From: Chamaelirium japonicum
Taxonomy: Eukaryota; Streptophyta; Magnoliopsida; Liliales; Melanthiaceae
NCBI GenBank assembly: GCA_947650365.1
Contig: OX393554.1
Coordinates: 33,278,704-33,342,703, forward strand
Direction of reading: 5' to 3'
Length of the DNA: 64,000 bases
The stretch's first letter is position 1. Every line of letters starts with the position of its first letter. The translations under genes were made by a program, and so were the position numbers. Below, piece after piece: positions 48,803 to 60,239 of this stretch. The notes beneath the pieces were generated by a model that was not told the origin of the DNA, did not search any database, and saw nothing but the letters and a program-made list of their open reading frames with translations.

Positions 48803-49379
48803 CCCCCCCTCAAACTGACGTAGGGTATAAATCAACATCAGTTTGCTCACAAAAGAAAGAAAAATTATCCAATACCCTCCTTAAACTCAAAGTGAGATTT
48901 TACACATAGGAAGCTGTAGAGGAGGAAAGCAAAAGTGTCAGGCCAACCTGCAAGCAAGTTGTTCTGGAAACCCTTGACCTGCAAGCAGGACAACCGGGGA
49001 ATAGGAAAGGGTCGTTTAGGACCGGACCGGAGGAGACCAAAGGTGATGGAAGCTAGCAATGGAGGAGGTCGAAGGGGGAGAAGGTCGGCTATGAAAAGAA
49101 TGGTGAGAACTTCAAAGAGGACCTCCCTCCAAGGAAGCTGAAACCAACGGTGATGGATGAGGTCGAAGTGGGAAAGGCTAGAGGAAATAGGTATGGACGT
49201 ATGAGAACCCAAAAGGGGCAAGTGCTAAACCAAAGAAATGCTCGACACCTGCTGGAAGATCTTGATCGTCATTGACGAAGAAGATAGGAAAGAGTCGTAG
49301 TTATAAGAAGGACGACTGAGGGCAGAAGACCATAGAGGAAGAGGTTGGATACCTGAGAGACAAACCACAAGGGAGAGAG

Positions 49380-49700
49380 GCGCCGCGTGACGCGACTGGG
49401 GAGAGAGCTTCAGAAGGCCGGCACGAGCAAGACCGAAGAGAGAAGACCCGAAAACCGAAGCGATCGGGGAGAGGATCCGAGGGCCGACATGAGCTTGGCC
49501 AAAGAGAGAAGATCCGAGAGCCCGTGTGACCGGGAAGAAAGGATCTGAGGGTCGTCACGAGCGTGACTGATACGAAGAGATCAAAGGGCCGGTGTGACCA
49601 GGGAGAGAGGATCCGAGGATCGGCACGAGCATGACCAGAGATAGGAGATTCGAGGACCAGCATAACCGGGGAGGGCACGGACTAGGAAGAGTGTCTGGAA
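49380..49700 (-). repeat. Degenerate minisatellite in the copia interior
   Basis: Units of roughly 55 bp share GAGAGGATCCGAGGGCCGGC and GAGCATGACC-like parts, about six copies. Frames across it are repeat artefacts. Confidence 0.55.
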
Positions 49701-51449
49701 AAAGGATCGGCCACGGGAGAGGGCCGGCGACTGGCGAGGGTATGGATGAGGGAGAGGCATCAAGCATGAGAGGGCTGGTGACCGATAAGAGAACAAGCAT
49801 AGAAGATAGACCACACATGACAGGAGTGGTGATCGGCGAGGCATGCACGAGGGAGAGAGAGATCGTGGAAAAGGACCGTCAACCAGCAAGAGGCACCGCA
49901 CGGAGAGGGTCAGTGATCGGTGATGGTGTAGACAAGGAAGAGCCCACGGGAGAGGGAGCTTGTAGTGAGAAGGGATGATGCCAAAGCTAGCACGAAAGAG
50001 GGGCCAAGCCAAGAACCAAAACAAGACGTAAAACACCTCACAAACACCTATTAGCAAGATAGGAGATTTGAAGAGTTGTGGCCTTGGTAGCAGTGGTAGA
50101 GACCAAATACAAACACCTTGTGGGTAGGGAACTAACACGCTTGGTGGGGATGTAAAGAAGGGCTCTGCTCTCCCTGTTAGCGGATAAGGTGTGATGGCTG
50201 AAGGTGTGATTTATTGAAGAGTATTTGGTGTGATGGTAGATCTGGTGAAGAGGACCCAGGACCTCTGACCACGACACTCGAGGTCTCCAAGACACCATCT
50301 TGTGTCTTGGTGTCGAAACCATACAATCTAAACTCATGAATCGCTATCACGCAGAGCGCAGAGGTGCGGACCAAACTTAATCGCAAAGGAGATTCGAAGC
50401 CAAAGCTGGCCGAGGAGCACATAGCCTCTGCTTCAGAGATGAGCATCAATGCTCTAACTATGGAAGCCGAACAGTGGCCTCCTTAGGTCGGGTCTTCCAT
50501 CATTTGGATCCTCATTAGAAATTGGGTCAGATCTTCTATGACTTAAGTTAAAGTGAACTGAGCCGCTAAATTGACTTGAAGTCCATGATCAGTTAGGGTT
50601 TTTTATTGCCCATCGTCACTTTTGAAAACTCTAGAAATCCAACAGTGACGGAGGGATGCAGTTGCTCCTTTTCCTCTCCTTAGGTGACAACAGCTCGCAA
50701 CTGGTGAAAAGATTAGCACTTTGTCGAGCTCAAATCTTAATCACTAGATGACAGACCTAACAGATTCAGTTGAGATTAAATCGAGCCCTCAAAGCAACAT
50801 CAAAAGCTGCCCTCAAAGCAACAGCAACCTCGATCAATCCAAGGAGGGCGGTACTGATGAAGGCAGCCGACGGCTACTAGAGGTACGGAGATGCTCGGGT
50901 CCAAGGGGATAGAGATCAACAGCGATCGATCCAATTCTCGAGTGCAAAGGAGCAGAGGAGGCCGAGGAAGAGGACATGGCTACAAATCTGAACCGTGACG
51001 AGGGCCAGTGACCTCGAGCAAAGATTAGAGGAGGGCCGCAAGTGGAGCTCAAAGGTTCGACGCTGGATCAATAAGGAGCCGACGTTCAGAGGGCCTCAGC
51101 ACTAGATGAGTGATGGGTCGGTGTTCGAAGGACCTCATGTGGTCTAAACCCGAGTGAAGGAGACGACACCTACTGTGAGGATCGAGAAAGGACGCCTACT
51201 GTGAGGATCGAGAAAGAACGTTTGTTGTGAGGAGGATGATCGAGGGAGGAAGCCAATTTGGATCTGATATCATGTTACATCGAGAGATGCCCAAAGGCAC
51301 ACCATGGAAGACACCCACAAGGGAAAACTCAATTGTATTAGAGCACTATGGCCAACATCTATATAACAAGGCACGACGGTGTACATGCTGACTAAACAAA
51401 ACGGAAAAACTTACTGACTAGACAAAAACGAACGCTAACTAAACAAAAA

Positions 51450-51960
51450 CGCCTCTCTTCACCCTGATCTCTCTCTCCCCGTTTCTCTCTCTTCCTCGAT
51501 CTCCCCGTTTCTCTCTCTTCCCTCGATCTCTCTCTCTCTCTCTCCGTATCTCTTTGTCTCTCTTCCCCAAGATCTCTCTCCGTATATCTCTTCGTCTCTC
51601 TCTGATCTCCGTATATCTCTTCGTCTCTCTCTGATCTCCGTATCTTTCTCTCTCTCTCTCTGTATCTCTCTCTTCCCCCGATCTCTTTCTCCGTATCTCT
51701 CCCCCCGATCTCTCTCTTCCCGATCTCTATCGTCTCTCTTCCCCACCGTTTCTCTCTCCATCTCTTTCTCTGTTCCCTCGATCTCTTTCTCTATCTCTCT
51801 GTCTCTTTTCCCCCAATCTTTCTCTTTCTCTCTCTTCTCGATCTCTCTCCGTCTCTTTCTTCCCCACGATTTCTCTCTCTGTCCCTTTCTCTTCCCCCGA
51901 ACTCTCTTTCTCTCTCCGTCTCTCTTCCCCCGATCACTCTCTTTCTCCACGGATCGTTCA
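51450..51960. repeat. CT-rich low-complexity tract (TCTCTCTCTTCCCCGATCTC type)
   Basis: Imperfect repeats of TCTCTCCGTATCTCT and CCCCCGATCTCT. The 194-codon minus-strand frame (Arg-Glu-rich) is a compositional artefact. Confidence 0.8.
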
Positions 51961-52529
51961 CAAACGCTGACCGACCTCTCTCCGCAATCATCCTTCAAAT
52001 TAGAGGAACGGTTGATGTGCAGTTGGAGCTGATTGCAATGCACCTGCTGTGGTGGCTAAAATCATGTGGCTATGATGCAATTGTAGTTTTGCTGAAGGGG
52101 TACTCCAGGTTTGATCTGCTCGTGATACCAATGATCTGGCATCCCTGCTATACCATAGACTCATTTCTTGTTCAAAAATATAATATTAAATTAATAAAAA
52201 ATTAAACAGTCATTAAACAATTCTATCTTGCTGACCATTAAATGATGGATTTAATGGTCAGCCATTGAACTATTCCGTGAAACAGGGTTTTTTTTATCTT
52301 ACCCCCTACTTAATTTGGGTAACTAATTAAACCATTCTATCTTAGGTGACTATTAAAGCTTTTTTATAGTTCAAATTATAATTTAAAATATATTTTTTTA
52401 TAGTTCAAATAAAGTTTTTCAAATATAAATTTGATAAATGAGGAGGTACTCGCTTTGACCGGTGGTTTTGCTGGAATTGTCGGTCCATCGGGATGGGGTC
52501 GTAGGAGGCTAGGAGCTAGGTGTTACTGC

Positions 52530-52830
52530 TAAATGCGGCGGCTTAAATGGCAGCGAATGTCCCAACAGTGTCCGCTGTTGGTTGTGTCGGGTCGTCGGTT
52601 CGTCGGGGCGGGACCGCTATGGGCCGGTGTTGTCGCTGACAGTGTTTTGTCGCCAAAGGCAGTCAGGTGTGTTACCGTTGAATACGACGGTGTGGATGGG
52701 GGATGGTAATGTCCAGGGGGTGTTTTGCCGCTGATTGCGGCCCACTGTAGTGCTGACAAGTGTGTTGCCGCAGAAGGCGGTTCGACTGTGTTTTACCGCC
52801 GAAGACGGCCTGTTGCAATGCCGACAGGCA
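52530..52830. repeat. G-rich degenerate minisatellite
   Basis: Units of about 50-60 bp share GTGTTxCCGCTGAxxGCGG-like parts. No gene. Confidence 0.45.
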
Positions 52831-53110
52831 CGGGCATTCACTAGTTATATACTTATATACAACATACACATGGTGTGGTCACCTACGAATAAGAATACCA
52901 CACAAAGATAAAGGGAGAAATACATCTAGCATCCCCCCTCAAGCTGATGTAGGGTATAAACCAACACCAGTTTGCCTACAAAAGAAAGGAAAAATACATC
53001 CAATATCATTAAATAGGTTGACTATAAAAAATATTGACAAGAATTTTTTGATCGGTTGTCAACCTGACACCAATCCTCTAAGATTGGTGTTGAAACCCTA
53101 ACCAAGATAA

Positions 53111-53757
53111 CTTGGCGAGAGATGACATCCCAAGAAATCTAAAAAGCCAGTTGGCGGGTAGGGAAACTTACCTTGTAGGTTACACAATTTAAGCTCATGA
53201 AACCAAAAAGCACCAAGTAAATTTATAAAGCTTAACAATTATTTAGGGAACTGTGTATGACCATAACTAATAAACCTTTATTATGGATTCATCTTACCAC
53301 GTTGCTTACTTTATAATGATTGGAAGGGTTTATCTACTTTCACTAGTTTAAACATCTAATACGTAATGATCTAGATCACTTAGATGAGAAAAGTTTCAAG
53401 AGATACAGCATCCTCATCCCAGTAAATAGCTGTTAAATGTGTTATTAATGCATGCTTAAGCAGTATAGTTTAGATTAACAAGAAAAAGATTTTCAGCTAG
53501 ACTATTGTATGAAGTGTTTAGTAGCGAACATGAACAGAACGAAGCAGTACTTGATTTTGTGCACCCATCTTATAAACAATCGGTAATTCATGGTTGCAGG
53601 ACCAATACCCACATGTCTGTAATCATTAGCAAAGGAACCAAACTACATGGCAGAACACACGCACCACCAGCAAGGAGTGGAACATTCAATTAACAATTAT
53701 GTACAAAGATGCACAAACACAACCATCCTGGCAACACAGCACCCCATTCACGGGGAG
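53111..53757. other. 3' flank of the Yippee-like gene
   Basis: Probably includes its 3' UTR (minus strand, just below 53758). No other gene or repeat recognised. Confidence 0.45.
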
Positions 53758-53985
53758 CTACCAGTTCTCTTTAACGATCTTTGATTTCTCGAGTATGAAC
53801 TTCCCCTCTTTGTACTTCTGCACCGCGTCATAAGCCCTCTCGTACTTCCAACCCAACACCACGCGGCAATCACGGCAGTAGATATCGGCAACCGTATGCA
53901 GACCCGTAAGGAGCTGCCTGTCTTCCTTAGGTCCCACGACTATGTTCATCGCATGAGCAAACAAGAATGCTCGTCCGTTTCTCCC
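53758..53985 (-). CDS. Exon 2 of the Yippee-like gene
   Basis: Residues 32-106 with the second CxxC pair (YCRDC). The stop is TAA/TGA-terminated directly after KENW at 53758. Confidence 0.9.
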   Translation of the reverse strand, partial: GRNGRAFLFAHAMNIVVGPKEDRQLLTGLHTVADIYCRDCRVVLGWKYERAYDAVQKYKEGKFILEKSKIVKENW

Positions 53986-54562
53986 CTAAGGTGGTTTTGG
54001 ATTTCGTGGAACATGGAGAGTATCATTCATCAAAAGTTGAATACCAAAATCGAAGTGATCCATACGACGAGTAGTTTAGAAGAGTAGATTATCTCCTAAT
54101 AAATCTATCAGCAGAATGCTTCAAGTCTCATATGTTAATTGCCTCCATTTGCTCGATTTCAGCATTTTATTTTTCATTCATGGGCAAAATAAATTTGCTA
54201 CCAACCAAGCAATTAACTTCCGAAATTTCGGCTAAGTATCGGAATCCCGGAAAACCGAGATATTCCGCTGATCTTTCGTGAAATTTCACGGGTATTTCGG
54301 CATATTTCGGTGTACCAATATCCCGGAAAAACGATAAATCTTGTGAAGTTTTGATAAATATCTCAGATTTTTTCATTCCTTGCTACCAACAAGCGAGATA
54401 AGAGCTGAAATCCAAATCCCAACAACATAGGTATCACAAATATGCAGAATTTTAGGGTTAGGGCTTCACCTGAAAAGCTTTTGAAATGATATCATCATGG
54501 AGGGACACATGGTTTCGGCAATTGGAGCAGCTGTAGAGTCGAGGGCCGACCAACTCCGCCAT
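53758..54562 (-). CDS. Yippee-like zinc-binding protein, two exons
   Basis: Exon 1 54562-54470 and exon 2 53985-53758 give 106 residues, with donor TTTCAG|GTGAAG and acceptor CCTTAG|GGGAGA. Zinc ligands are Cys12-x2-Cys15 and Cys68-x2-Cys71, with exactly 52 residues between the pairs, the Yippee signature C-x2-C-x52-C-x2-C. Other family motifs are [28 protein letters not shown] and GWKYERAYD, and the C-terminus ends KSKIVKENW. Length and ending match the short plant subgroup (106 aa in Arabidopsis). Yippee proteins adopt a beta-tent fold. Some act in E3 ligase (CTLH/GID) complexes; the role of this subgroup is unclear. A 5' UTR intron (about 54582-54716) is possible. The frame is intact. Confidence 0.9.
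54190..54385. mobile_element. Fuzzy inverted-repeat element in the Yippee-like gene intron
   Basis: Dense CCGAAATTTCGG, TTTCGTGAAATTTCAC and ATATTTCGG motifs and the right edge TTTTTTCATTCCTTG match the element at 31945-32175. Confidence 0.45.
54470..54562 (-). CDS. Exon 1 of the Yippee-like gene
   Basis: Residues 1-31 ([18 protein letters not shown] and on) with the first CxxC pair. The ATG matches the family start and no upstream in-frame Met fits better. Confidence 0.9.
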
Positions 54563-55022
54563 CGCCGACCCCAATCCTTGCCCTCGGCTGCCCCAAATTG
54601 AGAAAAGAAAGATGAATCAGAACCCATCACAGGCGTCCGAAATCATCAAAGAACACCGGAGGGGGAAACGAAAACGATCCATTGATCAGTCAGAGAAACC
54701 AAAAAGTTCAGCAAACCTCTACGAAGAAAGACACCCCTTTTGCCTCCTCTGTCTCGCGCGCCACATTCCTCGCCGGCGGGGAATCTGATCGCCGGTCGCT
54801 TGCTATCCGATCCCTGACAAAGGGTCTGAAGAACCCAAATGATTAGAACGGAAGGAGTTGATTATGAGAAATTAGGGAATAAATAAGAAGGAAAAACCAG
54901 ATGTGATGACCAAACAAGCATAGAGCAAGAGGGAAACCTTGGGCCTGATAGTGACAGTGACAGAGTTGGATAGAGTGATGAATAGAAGAATCCAACCCAC
55001 CAAGAGGATTAGGGGAGTAGGG
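54563..55022 (-). other. 5' flank of the Yippee-like gene
   Basis: GC-rich 54740-54820 is a probable leader exon (minus strand). A possible 5' UTR intron has donor AGAG|GTTTGC near 54717 and acceptor GGGGCAG near 54582. The promoter is not resolved. Confidence 0.4.
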
Positions 55023-55029
55023 AAAAGCA

Positions 55030-55209
55030 ATTGATGCTTTTAAAGTGAGGAGGTTGTGGGTTCAAATCCTCTTCCCCCTCGAGTGACCTAAGAGTTTGTA
55101 GGGAAACTTTCGAGTGGGTCGGTGCGTATGCCCGGAGGGATTAGTCCGAGTCCAAAGTGGATTCATTGCCCAAAAAATTTCAAGACATCAGTCGATCTCA
55201 AGAAAGAAA
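55030..55209 (+). mobile_element. tRNA-derived SINE, copy 2
   Basis: It shares GTGAGGAGGTTGTGGGTTCA, GAGTGGGTCGG, ATTAGTCCGAG and CGATCTCAA with copy 1 at 35012. B box GGTTCAAATCC is a full match. A-rich tail. The flanking AAAAGCA (55023-55029 and 55210-55216) is a plausible short target duplication. Confidence 0.75.
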
Positions 55210-55216
55210 AAAAGCA

Positions 55217-55747
55217 CCCAGAATATATTTATTATGAAGAAAAATAGATCCAATCCCAAGAAAAATTATCGAGTATCCCCATATGATATTGATGATGATC
55301 CCACTTGTTCGTTGAGTGGATAGGTCAAAATTTACTCATAGGTCCCTATTCTAGGAATTCCTAGCCCCTACGTAGGCAAGGGATTGGAGTTTGAAGAGCA
55401 CTCAAATGGACTCCTAGGTATCTTCTATATGAACTTTGGTCTAACATGTGGCATAATGGTAAATGACAAAAAGTTCTTGGTACTTCCTACAAATTACCAA
55501 ATATTAAGAGGGCATCAGACTGTAGCACGGGGGTCATTTGGGAATTTACACAACCCAATTTGGGCTGAATTTTTGGAACCGCGGGGCCCCACCTTGTTGC
55601 GCTACTCCTTTTGCCAACGATAGCAAAGGCCATAACGAAACCCTACAGTAGCGCTAGCTTTAGGAGCCATTTGTAGCTGTTTTTCTCCAAACTGTTTACT
55701 ATTATGAAGAAAGAGGGGAAGCTGAGGAGCCGGTTGGAGATGCTCTA
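55217..55747. other. Intergenic, with a possible MITE end
   Basis: 55640-55747 ends GAGCCGGTTGGAGATGCTCT, the right terminus expected of a Tourist-type MITE, but no left partner was found. No gene recognised upstream of it. Confidence 0.4.
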
Positions 55748-56359
55748 GGCCATCTCCAACCAACTCCTTCCCAAAGTGGAGTCACCTTTTAGCTCCCATC
55801 CACCTCCCATCTGCCATATAGGTAGGAGTTGGTGAGCAAAAAAGCCCCCTCCAACCGACTCCCATCCAACTCCTATCTCCTACTTTCTTTACCATACACC
55901 CTCCCTCATTTTAATAATTTTCCATCCACCTACACCCTTTTCTTTCTATTAAATTATCATTATAAAAATACTTAAAAACTCATCATAAATTATAAAAAAA
56001 TCTATAAAATTAATTTAAGACTTAAAAAATATAAAAAAAATAATTAATATTAAAAACTATTAGAAACATATTTTGTCCGTTGGATACATTTTTCGAGGTG
56101 GTACTTATTTCCACCAAAGACTCGTATCCTAGCCGTTAGGCAGGACTTTCAAGGTGGCATGCCTTTTCATCATTGACTAGATTCATATCCGTTGGGTACA
56201 CTTTTCGAGGTGCATATATTTTCACAAATGCCAGGATTCCTATCCGTTGGGTACACATTTTGTTGGTTATTCCTCTATATATGCATAGACAGCTCACTCT
56301 CACAGCAACAAAATAAAAAACTATCCCTTCTTCTCTTTTATTCTTCTATCGAAACTTCA

Positions 56360-57450
56360 ATGATGGAGATGCTACTCGACTCATCTAGCTCCAAGGAGGA
56401 GAGTATGATGATGCTGGCCTGGCCTACTCAGTGTGGAGGGAATGTCAGCGATTTCGAAGATCAAGAGCTAGCTCAAATTGTGGATCCGTTGCAGGTCATG
56501 TTGTTCCCCAGCATAACAGACTTTAAGGCCATGAGAGGCTCTTCCAAGATTACTTCGCAGAAGACTCGACCTACCTCGCTCATTTGTTTCGACAGAGATT
56601 CCGGATGAGCTGACCTCTCTTTCTTCGGATTCAAGAAAAGGTAGTGGAGTATGATGACTACTTCGTTCACAAGAGAGACCGTAGCGAAAAGTTAGGGCTC
56701 TCGAGCCTTAAGAATATTACTTCCGTGATGAGGATGCTTGCTTATGGATCATCTGCGGACTTTGTCAACAATTATGTCCGAATCAGTGAAAGCACCGCAA
56801 TCGAGAGTTTGAAGAGGTTCGTTAGAGCCATCATCGCATTATTCTCGGAGGAGCATCTTCATGTTCCAAACAATGAAGATGTTGTACGACTCTTGGCAAT
56901 TGTTGAGAATCGAGGATTTCCAGGCATGTTAGGAAGCATCGACTGCATGCATCGAAAATGGAAGAACTGCCCAACAGTGTGGAAAGGTATATACAATGGA
57001 CACGTACGTGAACCTACTATAATTCTAGAAGCCATAGCTAGCTACAATCTGTGGATATGGCATACCTTGTTTGGGTTGCCGGATGCACATAATGACATCA
57101 ATGTATTGGACCGGTCATTGATTTTTTCAAATCTTACATAAGGACGAGCTCCTCCGTGCAACTTCTCTGTAAACGGCAACCATTACAACATAGGGTATTA
57201 TCTTGCCGACGAAATTTATCCCTCGTGGGCTACTTTAGTTAAAACAATACTTGCTCCCCAAGGAAACAAGAATATGAACTTTGCTGCAGCCCAGGAGTCC
57301 GCAAGGAAGGACGTCAAGCGTGCGTTTAGAGTCCTGTAAGCTCAATTTGCTATAGTGTGAGGACTGATACGACTTTGGCAGACTGACACATTGAAGGACA
57401 TCATGACATCATGCATCATACTTCACAATATGATCACCGAGCATGAGTGA
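56360..57450 (+). pseudogene. PIF/Harbinger transposase (DDE_Tnp_4 type), decayed
   Basis: The N-terminus is MMEMLLDSSSSKEE, the family's usual start. A core follows with LGLSSLKNITSVMRMLAYG, ISESTAIESLKRFV and the catalytic region GSIDCMHRKWKNCPTVWKG, where Asp at 56941-56943 is the first DDE acid. The second Asp is in HNDINVLD (57094-57096). Relatives carry the third acid in DVERAFG; here the frame reads DVKRAF, so it appears lost. The copy has one reading-frame shift near 56500-56530 and in-frame stops at about 56604, 57139, 57337 and 57358. It would cut and paste PIF-type ends if intact. The 498 bp frame 56644-57141 is the largest intact piece. Confidence 0.88.
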
Positions 57451-57826
57451 TATTTGCAACAATTAGATGTGATCTACGACACGACCGATGAGTGCCAAGT
57501 GGTTTGGTTTCTCATGAAAATACTCCAGAACTAATGGAGTTCATCAACAATCATCACCTGATCAAAAACAGACAGACTCATTCCCAATTTCAAAGGGACC
57601 TGATCCAGCATCAATGGCAGCTGCATGGAAATGTTTAATTAATTTTGTCTAGTGAGTATCGAGTTATGTAATTGTATTGATGACTTTTTCTAATATAATT
57701 ATTGTTATATCTTCAATAATAAAAGAACTTGTCCTATTTATTTTAATAAGTCACTAATACTCGTATAATAACTTCATTAATTAAAGCATGATAATGTAAT
57801 ACATCGTACTTCATTCTAATAACAAA

Positions 57827-58889
57827 TCACATCCCCATGTTCACAATCTCAAACTTGCGATGACGATAATACTCTGCGAGATCAGGGGGCATTGAGCTAA
57901 TATCTATCAGCATGATCCTCTCATCCTCAGTGTTGTGCTTGGCTTGTAACTTCGCTTATTCAATGGCTATCTTGGTCATCTTGAGGTTTATCTTTGTCTG
58001 TTCTTGCTCTTGGTGCTTTTGAAGTATCTCAAGTTTTTTTTTGAAATATTCTTCACGGTTGTTGAATTTATCCATGAACAAGTTCATGATTTTTTTGTCC
58101 ATGTCCTTATTGGATCGAGCTTTCTCCTTGCGCTTTTAAAGCTCCTTTGCGGCCTTCTTGCCCATTGACCTCTCAATACTGACATGGTCCTCGTCAAAGC
58201 TCTCATCAGGATTCACCACGTTTGGGGTTGCTAGAGAAGATGTAGCGGGAGATGAATCATTGTTGGCCTTCACAGCTTTCTTCTTCTCGATTTGTTTCTT
58301 CTTGCGACACTCGTGGATCCATTTTGGGTGATGGCGAAGCTCATTCCAAGTGTGGTCGAATTGGAACGTAGTACCATGTATTGCTTTATACATCTCCCTT
58401 GCACTTTGGATCTGCAGAAAATGTGTGGTTTTAATATGAATTCAAATTGATGTTTGGGGTGATGAACAAAAAATAGAAGGGATAGAATCGGACCTTGTCT
58501 AACTCAGTTATATCAGACTGGTTCCAATGTTCGATTTGCTCGAGGCAGCCACAAAATTTATTTTCGTCTTGCTGGATATTGGACCATTGGTGCATCAATG
58601 CACTTCCGGATTGCTCGATGGAGGTTGATCTATACCCATTGTTAAATTTCGCAATTTACATCCAAAATTGCTTGTAAGGTTGGTCGTTACCTTGGACAGA
58701 GTCAATACTCACGTTGAGCCATACCGCGACCAATAATTTATCCTCCAGGACAAAGAAGTTGATGGCGTGCGGCTTCCTTATGAATATCGTTGCAGGTTGG
58801 CCAAAAATCTGAGATGATTCCGTCGGCGGTGGCGACGTCTTCGAATCCACCCACACTTGTTCGGTTCCGGATGCTTCGTTGCTTCCCAC
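57827..58889 (-). pseudogene. PIF/Harbinger Myb-like accessory protein, decayed
   Basis: The N-terminal part has FFVLEDKLLVAVWLNVSIDS, the SANT/Myb-like start seen in these proteins. The second exon has FQFDHTWNELRHHPKW and a Lys-rich tail. An 82 bp intron (58412-58493) has donor AAG|GTCCGA and acceptor CTGCAG|ATCC. In-frame stops near 58654, 58136 and beyond interrupt it. In active relatives this protein binds the element ends and helps transposase enter the nucleus. Database entries for relatives are often misnamed glutathione S-transferase T3-like. Confidence 0.8.
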
Positions 58890-59470
58890 ACCATAGAAGC
58901 TCCTTCCCCCGACGTAATGTGCGGACCCGAAGTTCCGGGGATCAATTACTAGAGGAATCGTAAGGAGAAGAGAAGAAATCTATGTGGAAGAAAAAGGAGG
59001 CTAGGAGAATGAGTTGGGAGAAAAATATGGGAAAATAATGTTGGGAGGGTGATCTTATTTATAGATATTTTTAACTATTTTAATATATTTTTTTATATAT
59101 TTAAAATATTTTTTTTGAATTAAATAGAAGCTCAACGGTTCTAATTTATTTTGGACTGTTGGATCCCAAGCCCCAAAACACCACGTGCAGTGCAACATCT
59201 TTACCGTTCAATCAATTTTGTACCGTTGATTTCCAAAATCAAGTACCAAGGTCTCAGTTTTTTCACATGGGCGAGCCCCACATAGGAATCACTTTTTGGA
59301 TCCCAGTAGATCTGAGCCTTTTTTGGCTCCTACCGCCACATAGGATGGGCAGGAGCCGGTTGGAGTGATTTTTTCCACTACAGGACAAAACTGAGTTGTG
59401 CCACATGGGATGAGAGCTCAGATGGGAGTTCGTTGGAGATGGCCAAGCAATCTAACAAGGGGCATCTCTC

Positions 59471-59504
59471 TGTGTGTGTGTGTGTGTGTATGTGTGTGTG
59501 TGTG
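59471..59504 (+). repeat. TG microsatellite
   Basis: (TG)n with one TA interruption, just left of the foldback element. Confidence 0.85.
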
Positions 59505-60239
59505 ACTTGCAAGATTTCTCCCTAATGACCATGAACTTTGCCGTATTGCTCAAGGGTATTGCTTTTAAAACCCCAAAGAAAATGAAGGTTTTCCCCTACA
59601 TGACCACCAAGTTTGTCGTATTGCTCAAACTAAGTATAGCACCAGAAAAAAATTAGTTTTATGACCACCAGCACGTGTGAAACCACTCGCGCATTCCTAT
59701 TTTATTTATTTGTGACAAAAATGGCCCTAATATCAAATTACCTCATCTTTTGTAAAATTTATAGATTTCAAAATATAACTCTTTACGTTTAATTAGTTGT
59801 GTAACTTGGGTGTCCTCCAGCAAAACATCGAAAAAAGTAAAATCCTAGCCACCTCCGGCAAGGTTTTCGTGGCAACCAAAAAAAAAGTATTGTGGTTTCA
59901 TGCGACTTTTGGCGAATGAATGGAGAAGCAAACTTCTGATGACATCCTGACGACCTCTAATGATGCAATGGAGAAAGCAAATAATAAGTGATCTCACAAT
60001 GACCTCGAGCAAGAGTTACATGACAAAAGAGACACAATAGTGGGGTTTCAGGCAACCTCTGACAAAAGAATGAAGAAAGTAAACTCCTAACAACCTCCTT
60101 GAGGACCTCCGAGATGAGGATTTCTGCAAGTAAACACATCCAATTTTTGTATAAACATAAATGCAACTTGACGTAACCTTGAAACAACATCTTCTTCCTC
60201 CCGACATCATCGACTTGACTCTAGAATTCATTGAAGTTG

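Larger units (their letters stand above)
51273..52931 (-). repeat. Copia LTR interrupted by a 1.48 kb insertion
   Basis: LTR sequence at 51273-51371 and about 52850-52931 matches the 166 bp left copy. The insertion between has a CT-rich tract and a G-rich minisatellite, with no domain recognised. Confidence 0.6.
48637..53110 (-). mobile_element. Copia array: LTR-internal-LTR-internal
   Basis: On the minus strand: a piece of internal 3' end (53110-52933), LTR (52931-51273, enlarged by an insertion), primer site GATATCAGATCC, interior (51270-48830), purine run and LTR (48802-48637). Both LTR starts follow the same TCAGTTTGAGGGGGG-type purine run. The repeated internal 3' end beyond the middle LTR shows recombination between two elements sharing an LTR. 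Interior coding is not recognisable. An old fossil, broken throughout. Confidence 0.65.
55748..59444. mobile_element. PIF/Harbinger DNA transposon (3.7 kb)
   Basis: Inverted ends are GGCCATCTCCAACCAACTCC and GGGAGTTCGTTGGAGATGGCC (one or two mismatches). It has the two genes usual for the family: transposase on the plus strand and a Myb-like protein on the minus strand, converging. Both carry stops, so the copy is no longer autonomous. Flanking trinucleotides are CTA and AAG, so the 3 bp target duplication is not preserved or my ends are off by a base. Confidence 0.9.

Noticed and set aside
49301-50138. Overlapping minus-strand frames of 97-185 codons
   Set aside because: They follow a degenerate minisatellite in a copia interior and carry no gag or pol motif.
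51459-52043. 194-codon minus-strand frame rich in Arg, Glu and Lys
   Set aside because: It follows a CT-rich low-complexity tract; no domain and no codon bias.
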